Below are positions 15,800-24,524 of a stretch of DNA of 34,401 nucleotides, one piece after another. The notes below the pieces were generated by a model. It was given only the letters and a program-made list of their open reading frames with translations, was not told the DNA's origin and did not search any database. The stretch comes from Betaproteobacteria bacterium (lineage in GTDB: Bacteria; Pseudomonadota; Gammaproteobacteria; Burkholderiales; Thiobacteraceae). The number at the start of each line of letters is the position of its first letter. Positions within the stretch are counted from its first letter, which is position 1. The stretch is taken from NCBI GenBank assembly GCA_024641855.1, contig JAHECG010000008.1:18031-52431 (forward strand), in the 5' to 3' direction. The position numbers and the translations under genes were made by a program.

Positions 15800-17293
15800 T
15801 TAACGCTTCTTACTTCCACCGAGAATGGAGCCCAATACGCCGCGAATAATTTGCCGCCCGACTTCACTGCCGATGGCGCGTGCAGCACTCTTAGCGACCG
15901 CTTCACCCACGCTTTGGCGCTTGCTGTTACCGCCGCCAAAAATGCCGCCGAGAATATCGCCCCAACCACCGCTGCTTTCTGCCGCAGGCGCTGGCTTGGC
16001 TTCGGCTTCAGTGCGTTGCGCAGCACGCGCTTTGAGAACTTCATAAGCTGACTCGCGATCCACTGTTTTTTCATACACACCAGCCACTAGCGAGCCTTGA
16101 ATAATTTGCTGGCGCGCCGCCGCATCAATCGGCCCAATTTGGCCTTGTGGCGGTATGACCAAGGCGCGCTCAGTGATGGTGGGACGGCCTTTTTCATCCA
16201 AGGTCGAGATCAGCGCTTCCCCCACCCCTAGTTCGGTAATCGCCTGTTCGGCGCTGAATTTAGGGTTCTCGCGCATCGTAGTCGCAGCCGCCTTGACCGC
16301 CTTTTGGTCGCGTGGCGTGAACGCACGCAGTGCATGTTGCACGCGGTTGCCGAGCTGGCCCAGTACGCGGTCGGGAATATCTAACGGATTTTGCGTGACG
16401 AAATACACGCCCACGCCTTTGGAACGTACCAAACGAACCACTTGCTCGATCTTCTCCAACAAGACATCCGGCGCATCGTTGAATAGCAGATGCGCTTCAT
16501 CGAAAAAGAACACCAGCTTGGGTTTCTCTGGATCGCCTAACTCCGGCAGGCGCTCAAATAACTCCGACAGCAACCACAACAAGAAAGTGGAATACGCTTT
16601 AGGCGATTGCATCAATTTATCAGCCGCCAGGATATTCACTACCCCATGACCTTGCGCATCAGTTTGTATCAAGTCTTCCAAATTGAGCGCCGGCTCGCCG
16701 AAAAAGCGATCGCCATTTTGCGTTTCGATCTGCAACAAGCCGCGTTGAATCGCGCCAATCGAAGCGGCCGAAATATTGCCGTATTCGGTCGTGAATTGCT
16801 TGGCGTTTTCCCCGACGTTTTGCAGCATCGCGCGCAGGTCTTTCAAGTCCAGCAACAGCAAACCACTGTCGTCGGCAATTTTGAATACCAGGTTCAACAC
16901 GCCTTCTTGGGTTTCGTTCAAATTGAGCATGCGCGCCATCAACAATGGGCCCATCTCCGACACCGTGCTGCGCACCGGATGCCCCATCTCGCCAAACACA
17001 TCCCAAAACGTCACCGGACAAGCGGCGAAGGCATGGTCCTGTACGCCCATCTTGGCGAGACGCTCTTCAAGCTTAGGACTCATCTTGCCAGGCTGGCTAA
17101 TACCGGAGAGGTCGCCCTTCACATCCGACATGAACACCGGAACACCTTGGCGGCTGAAATTCTCTGCCAATACCTGCAAGGTGACTGTTTTACCCGTACC
17201 CGTAGCGCCGGTAATCACGCCATGGCGGTTAGCCATCTTGGGTAACAAATAAACATCCACGTCGGATTTGGCAATGAGCATCGGTTCGGTCAC
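15800..17293 (-). CDS. YjgR/HerA-type ATPase (DUF853 family)
   Basis: This 497-residue P-loop ATPase belongs to the DUF853 (YjgR) group of HerA/FtsK-like ATPases. Walker A GATGTGKT is at 29-36, Walker B with D265-E266 lies in [11 protein letters not shown], and a sensor-type segment [14 protein letters not shown] follows. The C-terminus is a low-complexity Gly/Ser-rich tail ([18 protein letters not shown]) ending GSKKR. The cellular role of this family is not well defined; DNA translocation is inferred from HerA. Upstream lies a palindromic repeat, and the gene is divergent from yebC. Confidence 0.88.
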   Translation of the reverse strand: MTEPMLIAKSDVDVYLLPKMANRHGVITGATGTGKTVTLQVLAENFSRQGVPVFMSDVKGDLSGISQPGKMSPKLEERLAKMGVQDHAFAACPVTFWDVFGEMGHPVRSTVSEMGPLLMARMLNLNETQEGVLNLVFKIADDSGLLLLDLKDLRAMLQNVGENAKQFTTEYGNISAASIGAIQRGLLQIETQNGDRFFGEPALNLEDLIQTDAQGHGVVNILAADKLMQSPKAYSTFLLWLLSELFERLPELGDPEKPKLVFFFDEAHLLFNDAPDVLLEKIEQVVRLVRSKGVGVYFVTQNPLDIPDRVLGQLGNRVQHALRAFTPRDQKAVKAAATTMRENPKFSAEQAITELGVGEALISTLDEKGRPTITERALVIPPQGQIGPIDAAARQQIIQGSLVAGVYEKTVDRESAYEVLKARAAQRTEAEAKPAPAAESSGGWGDILGGIFGGGNSKRQSVGEAVAKSAARAIGSEVGRQIIRGVLGSILGGSKKR

Positions 17294-17328
17294 GGTTTAT
17301 TCCTCTAATTATTCTAAAAAAATCATTT

Positions 17329-17460
17329 AACCACGGAGATCACAGAGTACACGGAGGAAAATCAAAAACTTGATCTTTGCGTTTCATCAAACAAATGGCG
17401 AACTAACGGCAGTCAGTTCGCTAGCCTTTTCTCCGCGTACTCCGTGATCTCTGTGGTGAT
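17329..17460. repeat. Long imperfect palindromic repeat of CACAGAG units
   Basis: The left arm (17329-17361) runs AACCACGGAGATCACAGAGT and on to GGAGGAAAA. The right arm (17427-17460) is its near-exact inverse. Between the arms is a shorter inverted repeat GCGAACT-N10-AGTTCGC. Positions 17330-17352 match 34341-34363 at 22 of 23 bases. The element sits between the divergent yjgR-like and yebC genes. Confidence 0.85.
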
Positions 17461-17503
17461 AAAGACGCTTTTCAGCATTAATCGCAGTTTATTAAACACT
17501 GGC

Positions 17504-17519
17504 CAAATGGTACCATTTG
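17504..17519. promoter_or_regulatory. Perfect 16-bp palindrome upstream of yebC
   Basis: CAAATGGTACCATTTG is a perfect palindrome ending 26 nt before the yebC ATG and followed closely by seven T. It could be an operator for a dimeric regulator overlapping a weak -10 (TACCAT, 17511-17516; -35 TTTATT at 17-nt spacing), or a small hairpin. It cannot be assigned to a known regulator. Confidence 0.5.
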
Positions 17520-17545
17520 CTAGTTTTTTTACGGAAGTTTTAACC

Positions 17546-18271
17546 ATGGCCGGCCATTCCAAATGGGCAAATATTCAGCACCGCAAAGGGCGTCAAGACG
17601 CTAAGCGCGGCAAAATCTTCACCCGACTCATCAAAGAAATTACCGTTGCCGCCCGCATGGGTGGCGGCATCCTCGGCGATAACCCGCGTTTGCGGCTCGC
17701 CGTTGAAAAGGCCAAGGCTGAAAACATGCCGGGCGATAACATCGAACGCGCTATCAAGCGCGGCACCGGCGAGCTGGAAGGCGTAACCTACGAAGAGGCG
17801 CGCTACGAAGGTTACGGCCTCGGTGGCGCAACCGTCATGGTGGATTGCTTGACCGACAATAAAGTCCGTACCGTCGCCGATGTGCGCCATGCCTTCGCTA
17901 AATATGGCGGCAATATGGGCACGGATGGCACCGTTGCCTATCTATTCAAGCATTGCGGCCAACTGCTGTACGCGCCAGGCACTTCGGAAGACAAAGTCAT
18001 GGAAGCAGCCATCGAAGCCGGTGCAGAAGATGTCGTGACCAATGAGGACGGCAGTATCGAAGTGATTACCGCGCCCTATGATTTTGGCGCCGTGCAAACA
18101 GCGCTGGAAAAAGCCGGCCTCAAAGCGGAACTGGGCGAAGTCACCTACAAGCCATCCATGGAAACCGAGCTCACCGGCGACGATGCGGTCAAAATGCAAA
18201 AGTTGCTGGATGCTTTAGAAAATTTGGACGATGTGCAGAACGTTTACACCTCGGCGGTATTCGACGAATAA
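17546..18271 (+). CDS. yebC: YebC/PmpR-family protein (TACO1 family)
   Basis: The 241-residue protein starts [19 protein letters not shown], the hallmark of the family. It keeps the three-domain layout with [33 protein letters not shown] and the C-terminal [11 protein letters not shown]. The family was first described as a DNA-binding regulator; more recent work links it to ribosome translation of proline-rich stretches. The open frame extends upstream to 17444 into the palindromic repeat, but the ATG at 17546 is the family start and has GGAAG upstream. It begins the yebC-ruvC-ruvA-ruvB cluster, an order typical of proteobacteria. Confidence 0.95.
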   Translation: MAGHSKWANIQHRKGRQDAKRGKIFTRLIKEITVAARMGGGILGDNPRLRLAVEKAKAENMPGDNIERAIKRGTGELEGVTYEEARYEGYGLGGATVMVDCLTDNKVRTVADVRHAFAKYGGNMGTDGTVAYLFKHCGQLLYAPGTSEDKVMEAAIEAGAEDVVTNEDGSIEVITAPYDFGAVQTALEKAGLKAELGEVTYKPSMETELTGDDAVKMQKLLDALENLDDVQNVYTSAVFDE

Positions 18272-18286
18272 AGGCAATTATTGCCT
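18272..18286. other. Small palindrome between yebC and ruvC
   Basis: AGGCAAT-T-ATTGCCT is a perfect 7-bp-arm palindrome starting immediately after the yebC stop and ending 7 nt before the ruvC Shine-Dalgarno. A related string occurs upstream of aspS (5725-5747). It could form a small hairpin in the polycistronic message. Confidence 0.5.
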
Positions 18287-18305
18287 CACTTAAAAGGATC
18301 TCTTC

Positions 18306-18836
18306 ATTCGCATTCTCGGTATCGATCCTGGTTTACGCATTACCGGCTTTGGCATTCTGGACCAAAGTGGTAATCAGCTGGCGTATGTCACCAGCGGCTG
18401 CATTAAAACGCCGGATGCTGCTTTGCCAGAGCGCTTGAAAACCATCCTGAATAGCCTGACCGAAATCATTCAAGCGCACCAACCCGAGCAGGTTGCCGTT
18501 GAACAAGTGTTCGTCAACGTCAATCCGAAATCTACTTTGCTGCTTGGCCAAGCACGCGGCGCCGCGATTTGCGCTGCCGTCTCCGCCAACCTACCCGTGG
18601 CTGAATACACCGCATTGCAAGTCAAACAAGCGGTCGTGGGCAATGGCCACGCCGCTAAGGAGCAAGTGCAAGAAATGGTCAAACGCCTACTGAAACTCCC
18701 CGCCGCGCCCTCACCAGATGCTGCCGACGCACTCGCCTGCGCCATCTGCCATGCCCACGGCGGCATGGGTTTGGGTGCCATGCAAACCGCCGGCTTTCGC
18801 GTGCGCAATGGTCGCTTAGTGGGGCGCTCACTATGA
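18306..18836 (+). CDS. ruvC: Holliday junction resolvase RuvC, apparent ATT start codon
   Basis: RuvC is the endonuclease that cuts Holliday junctions with RuvAB. The protein reads (I)RILGIDPG at its N-terminus, and with ATT at 18306 as codon 1 the four catalytic acids fall at D7, E66, D138 and D141. The length is 176 residues, normal for RuvC. An in-frame TAA lies at 18291-18293 and no ATG, GTG or TTG occurs between it and the IDPG motif. The next in-frame TTG (18423) would remove D7. AAGGA (18294-18298) lies 7 nt before the ATT, as expected for a real start. The choices are a rare ATT start, as known for infC, or a sequence error. The stop overlaps the ruvA ATG by 4 bp. Confidence 0.92.
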   Translation: MRILGIDPGLRITGFGILDQSGNQLAYVTSGCIKTPDAALPERLKTILNSLTEIIQAHQPEQVAVEQVFVNVNPKSTLLLGQARGAAICAAVSANLPVAEYTALQVKQAVVGNGHAAKEQVQEMVKRLLKLPAAPSPDAADALACAICHAHGGMGLGAMQTAGFRVRNGRLVGRSL

Positions 18837-19414
18837 TCGGGCGCATCACCGGTACCTTAGTTGAGAAACATCCACCGCAAGTGCTGGTGGATGTCGGTGG
18901 CGTCGGCTATGAAGTCGATGTACCGATGAGCACGTTCTACAATTTGCCCGCCATTGGCGAACGCATTTCGCTGTATACCCATCTCGCCATTCGCGAAGAT
19001 GCACATTTGCTGTATGGCTTCGGCACGGATAGCGAACGCCAAGCATTTCGCCAACTGTTGAAAGTCAGTGGCATCGGTGCGAAAACTGCACTCTCGGTGC
19101 TCTCCGGCATGAGTGTGACCGACCTGGCGAATGCCATCGCTGCGCAAGAAACTGGACGCATTACCAAAGTCCCGGGCATCGGCAAAAAAACTGCCGAGCG
19201 CTTGCTGCTGGAATTGCGCGATAAGTTTTCTGCCGCAACGGCAACCGTCACTGCTGGCGGCGTACAGCCTTCGGGTGAATCGGACATCCTGAATGCGCTG
19301 AATGCGCTTGGGTATAATGACAAGGAAGCCGCTTGGGCTGTGAAACAATTGCCGACGGATTTATCTGTATCCGACGGCATCCGCCAAGCATTGAAACTTT
19401 TATCTAAAGGATAG
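18833..19414 (+). CDS. ruvA: Holliday junction branch migration protein RuvA
   Basis: RuvA binds four-way junctions as a tetramer and loads RuvB. The 193-residue protein shows domain I (OB-fold, 1-62, [12 protein letters not shown]), domain II with helix-hairpin-helix motifs ([17 protein letters not shown] and [18 protein letters not shown]) and the RuvB-binding domain III (about 148-193, [16 protein letters not shown]). Its ATG overlaps the ruvC stop as ATGA. Its TAG stop (19412-19414) lies at the edge of the left inverted repeat that bounds the four-helix-bundle gene, which separates it from ruvB. Confidence 0.97.
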   Translation: MIGRITGTLVEKHPPQVLVDVGGVGYEVDVPMSTFYNLPAIGERISLYTHLAIREDAHLLYGFGTDSERQAFRQLLKVSGIGAKTALSVLSGMSVTDLANAIAAQETGRITKVPGIGKKTAERLLLELRDKFSAATATVTAGGVQPSGESDILNALNALGYNDKEAAWAVKQLPTDLSVSDGIRQALKLLSKG

Positions 19415-19839
19415 GCGTCAGGCTTCGGGCGTCAGGAAAAACATATGACCAGAGTTGTTCAATACTTCGATTTGGGCGTCTGGCAAAAGGCCATGAACTT
19501 AGTTGAGGATATTTATCGTTTGACGCGGCCCTTTCCCAAAGAAGAACAGTTCGGTCTGGTTTCGCTAATGCGCCGCGCCGCTGTTTCCATCCCATCGAAT
19601 ATCGCTGAAGACTATGGTCGCAAGGCCACCAAGGCTTATATCAACTATCTCTCGATTTCGTATGGCTCGCTTCTGGAATTAGAAACACAAATTCAGATCA
19701 GCCACCGCTTACAGCTCTGGAACCAACCCACCATGGATAAACTACTCGTACAAACCAATGAAATAGGCCGTATGTTAAACGGCTTACAACAATCCCTAAC
19801 GCGGCGATCTGTCGCCTGACCCCTGACGCCTGACGCCTA
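19412..19839. mobile_element. IVS-like insertion: four-helix-bundle gene bounded by inverted repeats
   Basis: A perfect 12-bp inverted repeat TAGGCGTCAGGC (19412-19423) / GCCTGACGCCTA (19828-19839) brackets the four-helix-bundle gene. Additional GTCAGG units lie inside each end (19428-19436; 19815-19820; 19822-19830). The ends could pair into a long stem, as intervening sequences in 23S rRNA genes do. The whole unit is 428 bp and sits between ruvA and ruvB. Mobility is inferred from structure and context; no transposase or target duplication is evident. Confidence 0.6.
19445..19819 (+). CDS. Four-helix-bundle protein, 23S rRNA IVS (S23) family
   Basis: The 124-residue protein matches the four-helix-bundle family first found in the intervening sequences of 23S rRNA genes, related to the Avd accessory protein of diversity-generating retroelements. 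Diagnostic segments are VWQKAMNLVEDIYRLT, FPKEEQFGL, RRAAVSIPSNIAEDYGR and YGSLLELETQIQIS. The usual NIAEG motif is NIAED here. The family forms a pentameric barrel-like bundle with a basic surface and probably binds nucleic acid; its role is unknown. It is bounded by inverted repeats and interrupts the ruvA-ruvB pair. It has no strong Shine-Dalgarno sequence, and its stop codon overlaps the right-hand repeats. Confidence 0.92.
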   Translation: MTRVVQYFDLGVWQKAMNLVEDIYRLTRPFPKEEQFGLVSLMRRAAVSIPSNIAEDYGRKATKAYINYLSISYGSLLELETQIQISHRLQLWNQPTMDKLLVQTNEIGRMLNGLQQSLTRRSVA

Positions 19840-19845
19840 ACTCAA

Positions 19846-20889
19846 ATGATTGAAACCGACCGCCTGATCGCTGCCGTTCCCGAATCCAAGCAAGAAGAGG
19901 TGTTGGAGCGTGCACTGCGCCCGAAATTGCTCGACGAATATGTGGGCCAGCACAAAGCGCGCGGGCAACTGCAAATCTTTATCGAAGCTGCGCGCAATCG
20001 CAAGGAAGCGCTCGACCATGTATTGCTGTTTGGTCCACCCGGTTTAGGCAAGACGACATTGGCGCACATCATCTCGCGTGAGATGGGTGTAAACCTGCGT
20101 CAAACTTCCGGCCCAGTATTGGAGCGTGCGGGTGATTTAGCGGCGTTGCTGACCAATCTGGAACCCAACGATGTGTTGTTCATCGACGAAATTCACCGCC
20201 TGTCACCGGTTGTCGAAGAAATCCTCTACCCGGCGCTCGAGGATTATCAGATCGACATCATGATCGGTGAAGGCCCAGCCGCACGCTCGGTCAAACTCGA
20301 CTTGCCGCCCTTCACGCTGGTCGGTGCGACAACGCGTGCCGGCATGCTCACCAATCCTTTGCGCGATCGTTTCGGCATTGTGGCGCGCTTAGAATTTTAT
20401 TCGGCGGATGAGTTGCAGCAAATCGTGTCGCGCTCCTCTGGCTTGTTGAACGTACAGATTACGGATGAAGGCGCCTTCGAAATCGCCCGCCGCTCGCGCG
20501 GCACCCCACGCATCGCCAACCGTTTGTTGCGCCGCGTACGCGATTTCGCCGAAGTCAAAGCCAGCGGCCATGTCACACCCGAAGTCGCCGATGCAGCGCT
20601 GGTGATGCTGGATGTCGATCATGCCGGCCTCGATATGATGGATCGAAAATTGATCGAAGCGGTATTGCATAAATTCGGCGGTGGCCCAGTCGGCTTGGAC
20701 AATATCGCCGCCGCCATCGGTGAAGAGCGCGACACCATCGAAGACGTGCTGGAACCGTTTCTGATTCAACAAGGCTATTTGATGCGCACACCACGCGGCC
20801 GCATCGCCACCCCAATGGCTTATGAGCACTTCGGTCTCAATGCACCAGCAACCGGCGGTACCCGTGAACTATGGGACGGCAAAGCATGA
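19846..20889 (+). CDS. ruvB: Holliday junction DNA helicase RuvB
   Basis: RuvB is the hexameric AAA+ motor that drives branch migration with RuvA. The 347-residue protein has Walker A GPPGLGKT (63-70), Walker B with DEIH (114-117), sensor 1 GATTRAG, and the winged-helix C-terminal domain (about 265-335, with TPRGRIAT). The length is normal. The start at MIETDRLIA follows the right-hand GTCAGG-type repeats directly, and I see no Shine-Dalgarno sequence in the 20 nt upstream. This is expected if the insertion replaced the native one. Translation may therefore rely on coupling to the upstream gene or on a leaderless-like context. Its stop overlaps the ybgC ATG. Confidence 0.97.
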   Translation: MIETDRLIAAVPESKQEEVLERALRPKLLDEYVGQHKARGQLQIFIEAARNRKEALDHVLLFGPPGLGKTTLAHIISREMGVNLRQTSGPVLERAGDLAALLTNLEPNDVLFIDEIHRLSPVVEEILYPALEDYQIDIMIGEGPAARSVKLDLPPFTLVGATTRAGMLTNPLRDRFGIVARLEFYSADELQQIVSRSSGLLNVQITDEGAFEIARRSRGTPRIANRLLRRVRDFAEVKASGHVTPEVADAALVMLDVDHAGLDMMDRKLIEAVLHKFGGGPVGLDNIAAAIGEERDTIEDVLEPFLIQQGYLMRTPRGRIATPMAYEHFGLNAPATGGTRELWDGKA

Positions 20890-21323
20890 GCCTGGCACCC
20901 ACCGCAACCGACGCTGACCCGTTTTCTTTTCCGGTTCGCGTTTATTATGAAGATACGGACAGCGGTGGCGTCGTGTATTACGCTAACTATCTGAAATTTT
21001 TAGAACGCGCCCGTACGGAATGGCTACGCGCTGCCGGTTTCGAGCAACCGGAACTAATGCGTGACCATAATGTCATCTTTGTGGTGCGTTCGGTGGCGAT
21101 AGAATACTTACAACCAGCGCGTTTCAACGATGAACTGAACGTGACGGTACATTTAGAAAAGCTCGGGAGTTGTACCATTGATGTGTTTCAAACCGTCGCG
21201 CGTGACAAACCCTTAGTCGAAGCCCGCGTACAAATCGTTTGCGTGGATAACCAATCAGGATTTAAACCCGTACGCATCCCGTCTTTTATAAGACAACAAC
21301 TCGAAAGCCACTCAAGCTCATGA
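20886..21323 (+). CDS. ybgC: Tol-Pal-associated acyl-CoA thioesterase YbgC
   Basis: YbgC is a hotdog-fold thioesterase of the 4-hydroxybenzoyl-CoA type encoded at the head of tol-pal operons, linked to phospholipid metabolism. The 145-residue form starting at 20886 carries [20 protein letters not shown] (20-39), with catalytic D25. I prefer the ATG at 20886 because it overlaps the ruvB stop as ATGA. An upstream in-frame ATG at 20871 would add five residues inside ruvB. Its stop overlaps tolQ by 4 bp. Confidence 0.93.
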   Translation: MSLAPTATDADPFSFPVRVYYEDTDSGGVVYYANYLKFLERARTEWLRAAGFEQPELMRDHNVIFVVRSVAIEYLQPARFNDELNVTVHLEKLGSCTIDVFQTVARDKPLVEARVQIVCVDNQSGFKPVRIPSFIRQQLESHSSS

Positions 21324-22003
21324 AAATCGAAACGACCCCGGATTTTTCTTTTCTGACGATGGTGAGCGGTGCCAGCCTGATTGTGCAATTGGTCATGCTG
21401 CTGCTGTTGCTGGCCTCATTCATGTCGTGGTGGTTTATTTTTCAGAAACTGTTCGCCCTGCGCACCGCCATTAAACAAGCCGATGCCTTTGAAACCGAAT
21501 TTTGGAGCGGCGTCGATCTCAATCAATTGTTCCAGCGCCTGACTTCCGGCCGCGTGATTGCATGCGGCATGGAAAAAATCTTTGAAGCGGGATTTCGCGA
21601 ATACACCAAACTCAAGCGGCAACCCGGCCTGGATATCAGCAGCGTGATGGACGGCACGCGCCGCGCGATGCGCGCCGCTTATCAACGCGAAACCGACAAC
21701 CTCGAGCGCAAATTAGCCTTCCTCGCGACCGTCGGCTCGGTCAGCCCCTATGTCGGCTTGTTCGGCACGGTGTGGGGCATCATGAATTCATTTCGCGGTC
21801 TAGCGAATGTCGGGCAAGCCACCTTGGCTCACGTCGCACCGGGCATTGCCGAGGCATTGATTGCCACCGCCATGGGCTTATTCGCGGCGATTCCGGCGGT
21901 GATCGCCTACAACCGCTTCACCCATGATGTCGATCGATTGGCCACGCGCTACGAAAGCTTTATGGAAGAGTTTTCGAATATTTTGCAACGCCAAGGACAC
22001 TAA
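21320..22003 (+). CDS. tolQ: Tol-Pal system proton channel subunit TolQ
   Basis: TolQ is the MotA/ExbB-family inner-membrane protein that with TolR converts the proton motive force to motion of TolA. The 227-residue protein has three membrane segments (about 13-35, 130-155, 165-190). The conserved LFGTVWGIMNSFRGLANVG lies in the second and GIAEALIATAMGLFAAIPAV in the third. The start overlaps the ybgC stop as ATGA, showing translational coupling. The tolR ATG follows 5 nt after its stop. Confidence 0.97.
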   Translation: MKIETTPDFSFLTMVSGASLIVQLVMLLLLLASFMSWWFIFQKLFALRTAIKQADAFETEFWSGVDLNQLFQRLTSGRVIACGMEKIFEAGFREYTKLKRQPGLDISSVMDGTRRAMRAAYQRETDNLERKLAFLATVGSVSPYVGLFGTVWGIMNSFRGLANVGQATLAHVAPGIAEALIATAMGLFAAIPAVIAYNRFTHDVDRLATRYESFMEEFSNILQRQGH

Positions 22004-22008
22004 GCCAC

Positions 22009-22422
22009 ATGCCGCGTCAACGTCGCCTGATGAACCAAATCAACGTCGTGCCGTTTATCGACGTCATGTTGGTATTACTCATCGTTTTCATGGTGGCCGC
22101 TCCCCTGATCAATCCGGGGCAAATTGAACTACCCACCGTCGGTCAGCAATTAAAACAACCCATCGCGCCCTTGGAAGTGATTCTGCATGCCGACAAAAAA
22201 TTGTTTTTGCGTGACCGCGAACGCTCCTCCTCCGAAATCCCCTTGGATCGCGCGGCCTTAGTACAAGCGATTAAAGAAAAACAAGCGCGCAATCCGGAAC
22301 AGGCGGTGGTGATTGCGGCTGACAAGAGCGTGCGCTACGAAGAAGTCCTGAAAGTCATGGATATTTTGAGCCAGAACCAAGTGAAGAAGGTAGGCTTGCT
22401 GGCCAAGCCGAATGCGAATTGA
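22009..22422 (+). CDS. tolR: Tol-Pal system protein TolR
   Basis: TolR is the ExbD-family partner of TolQ. The 137-residue protein has one N-terminal membrane helix (about 16-38) beginning NVVPFIDVMLVLLIVFM, with the proton-path aspartate at D18, then a periplasmic domain ending VMDILSQNQVKKVGLLAK. The length and order are normal. Its TGA overlaps the TTG start of tolA as TTGA. Confidence 0.97.
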   Translation: MPRQRRLMNQINVVPFIDVMLVLLIVFMVAAPLINPGQIELPTVGQQLKQPIAPLEVILHADKKLFLRDRERSSSEIPLDRAALVQAIKEKQARNPEQAVVIAADKSVRYEEVLKVMDILSQNQVKKVGLLAKPNAN

Positions 22423-23165
22423 TCGCGCAAGCCCAACCACAGCACCAACTCTCGGCCGGTGTGCTCGCGCTGTTGGTGCATATCGGATTTTTTGCTTTTC
22501 TGATTTTTAGCGTGAATTGGCGCACCGTTGAACCGCCCGGTATGGTGGTAGATTTATGGGCCGACATTCCGACACAAGCGCCGCAGAAAATAGCGCCGCC
22601 ACCTAAGATTGAGCCCACACCCAAACCGGAACCGATGCCGGTAAAAAAAATTGAACCCAAACCCGTGCCACCGACTCCAATTTCCAAAGCCGATATCGCA
22701 CTGAAAGATAAGAAGCCTAAAGCCGAGAAGCCAAAACCCAAGCCGGAACCGATAAAACCGACCAAACAAGAACAATTGAAGCAAAAAGAATTGTTACAAC
22801 AAGAAGAAATTGCCCGCCAACAGCAAGCGCAAACAGCCTTGGCGCAAATTGCGCTGGCCAAGCAAAACGCAGCGCAAAAATCCGTTGTCAATGAATACTC
22901 GGATCGGATTCGGGGTAAAATTCGTCAACGGCTCAATCGCACGGTCTGTGGCGATGGCAATCCGCTGTTGAAATTCGATATCGCCGTATTGCCGACGGGC
23001 CAAATTCTCGGTAACCCCGTGTTGCGTAAGAGCAGTGGCATTCCAGCTTGCGATAAAGCCGTTGAAACCGCAATTTTGCAATCAGACCCGCTACCCGTTC
23101 CAACGCAACCGGAAATTTTTGCGCATTTCCGTGATTTGCATCTGGAGTTCAAACCGAATGAATAA
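22419..23165 (+). CDS. tolA: Tol-Pal system protein TolA (TTG start)
   Basis: TolA spans the periplasm to contact Pal and TolB. The 248-residue protein has an N-terminal membrane anchor (about 12-32, AGVLALLVHIGFFAFLIF), a Pro/Lys/Glu-rich middle (about 55-120, many KP and EP pairs), a short helical region (about 120-155), and a C-terminal domain (about 157-248) with a cysteine pair (C172 and C209 approximately) as in TolA domain III. The helical region is much shorter than in enterobacteria. The TTG at 22419 overlaps the tolR stop and is the only start upstream of the membrane anchor in this frame. Confidence 0.92.
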   Translation: MIAQAQPQHQLSAGVLALLVHIGFFAFLIFSVNWRTVEPPGMVVDLWADIPTQAPQKIAPPPKIEPTPKPEPMPVKKIEPKPVPPTPISKADIALKDKKPKAEKPKPKPEPIKPTKQEQLKQKELLQQEEIARQQQAQTALAQIALAKQNAAQKSVVNEYSDRIRGKIRQRLNRTVCGDGNPLLKFDIAVLPTGQILGNPVLRKSSGIPACDKAVETAILQSDPLPVPTQPEIFAHFRDLHLEFKPNE

Positions 23166-24480
23166 ATCAATGACATCCTTACGAATAACCGTTATTGGAA
23201 CAGTCCTCACACTGCTATTGAGCGTTATAACATTCAATGCACGTGCTGCCCTCACGATTGAAATTACTGGCGGTTCCAGCTTGCAAATTCCGGTTGCGAT
23301 CGCGCCTTTTGCCGGCGAAGAGGCTTACCCAGACACACTCAGCAAAATTGTCATGGACGACCTTGCACGCAGCGGCATTTTTAAATTAATTGACACCAGC
23401 GGTATGATCGCCCCACGCCTCCCCGCCGATGTCCGTGTCAGCGAGTGGCGCGCGAAGGGTGCAACCGCATTGGCCATGGCGAATGTCATACCGCAAGTCG
23501 GGGGACGGATCGACGTGCAATTTCGCCTGATCGATACCGTGCGCCAAGATGTCGCACAAGTGGTGCAACTGGCCGGTTACAGCTTGCCAACCACTAATGC
23601 GCAATTGCGTCTGACAGCACATCAAATTGCCGATATCATTTTCGAGAAACTGACCGGCACCCCCGGTGCTTTCGCCACACGTATCGCTTACATCACCAAG
23701 CATGGCAACTCGCATGAACTGCAGGTTGCCGACTCTGATGGTTACAATGCGCAAACCGTTTTCACCTCACGTGAGCCAATCATCTCACCCACTTGGTCAC
23801 CGGATGGTACGAAACTGGCCTATGTTGCTTTCGATCAAAAAAAACCTATCGTCTACGTGCAAACCTTAGCGACAGGAAAACGCCAAGCTGTCGCGAATTT
23901 TAAAGGCAACAATAGTGCGCCAGCTTGGTCACCCGATGGCCGTCAATTAGCGGTCGTACTCTCACGTGATGGTTTTGCGCAAATCTACAGCATCAATGCC
24001 GATGGTTCCGGCCTCAAGCGTCTCACGCACACCGCAAACATCGATACCGAACCCAATTGGTCCCCAGACGGAAAATATTTATTATTCACTTCCGATCGTG
24101 GTGGCAGCCCACAAATCTACCGGATGCCATCTTATGGCGGCGAACCGGTTCGCCTCACCTTCGAAGGCAGTTATAATGTAACGCCACGCTTCAGCCCAGA
24201 TGGTAAAAGCTTTGCCTTTATTCAGCGCGAAGGTGGCAAGTTCCGTGTTGCGGTGCAGGATATCGTCTCTGGCCAGGTGCAAATACTCACCGATAATGGG
24301 CTGGACGAATCACCATCTTGGGCGCCGAACGGCAAAATGATTTTGTATGCAACAGAAAGGCTCGGCCGCGGAGTGCTGGCAGCTGTTTCCAGCGATGGCC
24401 GCGTCAAGCAAAAACTATCTGCTCAAGCGAGCGATGTTCGCGAACCATCTTGGGGCCCTGTACTAAGAGCAAAGCCCTGA
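23158..24480 (+). CDS. tolB: Tol-Pal system beta-propeller protein TolB
   Basis: TolB is the periplasmic partner of Pal and TolA. The 440-residue protein has a signal peptide (cleavage probably after ARA at about 30), an N-terminal alpha/beta domain, and a six-bladed propeller from about 200. The propeller carries repeated WSPDG units (SPTWSPDGTKLAYV, APAWSPDGRQLAVV, EPNWSPDGKYLLF, TPRFSPDGKSFAF, SPSWAPNGKMILY). The ATG at 23158 overlaps the tolA stop by 8 bp and has GGAG 10 nt upstream; a second ATG at 23170 is further away. The open frame continues upstream into tolA but without a signal peptide. Confidence 0.96.
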   Translation: MNKSMTSLRITVIGTVLTLLLSVITFNARAALTIEITGGSSLQIPVAIAPFAGEEAYPDTLSKIVMDDLARSGIFKLIDTSGMIAPRLPADVRVSEWRAKGATALAMANVIPQVGGRIDVQFRLIDTVRQDVAQVVQLAGYSLPTTNAQLRLTAHQIADIIFEKLTGTPGAFATRIAYITKHGNSHELQVADSDGYNAQTVFTSREPIISPTWSPDGTKLAYVAFDQKKPIVYVQTLATGKRQAVANFKGNNSAPAWSPDGRQLAVVLSRDGFAQIYSINADGSGLKRLTHTANIDTEPNWSPDGKYLLFTSDRGGSPQIYRMPSYGGEPVRLTFEGSYNVTPRFSPDGKSFAFIQREGGKFRVAVQDIVSGQVQILTDNGLDESPSWAPNGKMILYATERLGRGVLAAVSSDGRVKQKLSAQASDVREPSWGPVLRAKP

Positions 24481-24489
24481 TTTTTCTCA

Positions 24490-24503
24490 TCGGTTAAAAC
24501 CGA
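24490..24503 (+). other. Small hairpin between tolB and pal
   Basis: TCGGTT-AA-AACCGA forms a 6-bp stem in the 44-nt gap between tolB and pal. There is no T-run, so it is more likely a message-processing or stability element than a terminator. Confidence 0.4.
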
Positions 24504-24524
24504 AACTTTGAAAGGAGTTACCAC

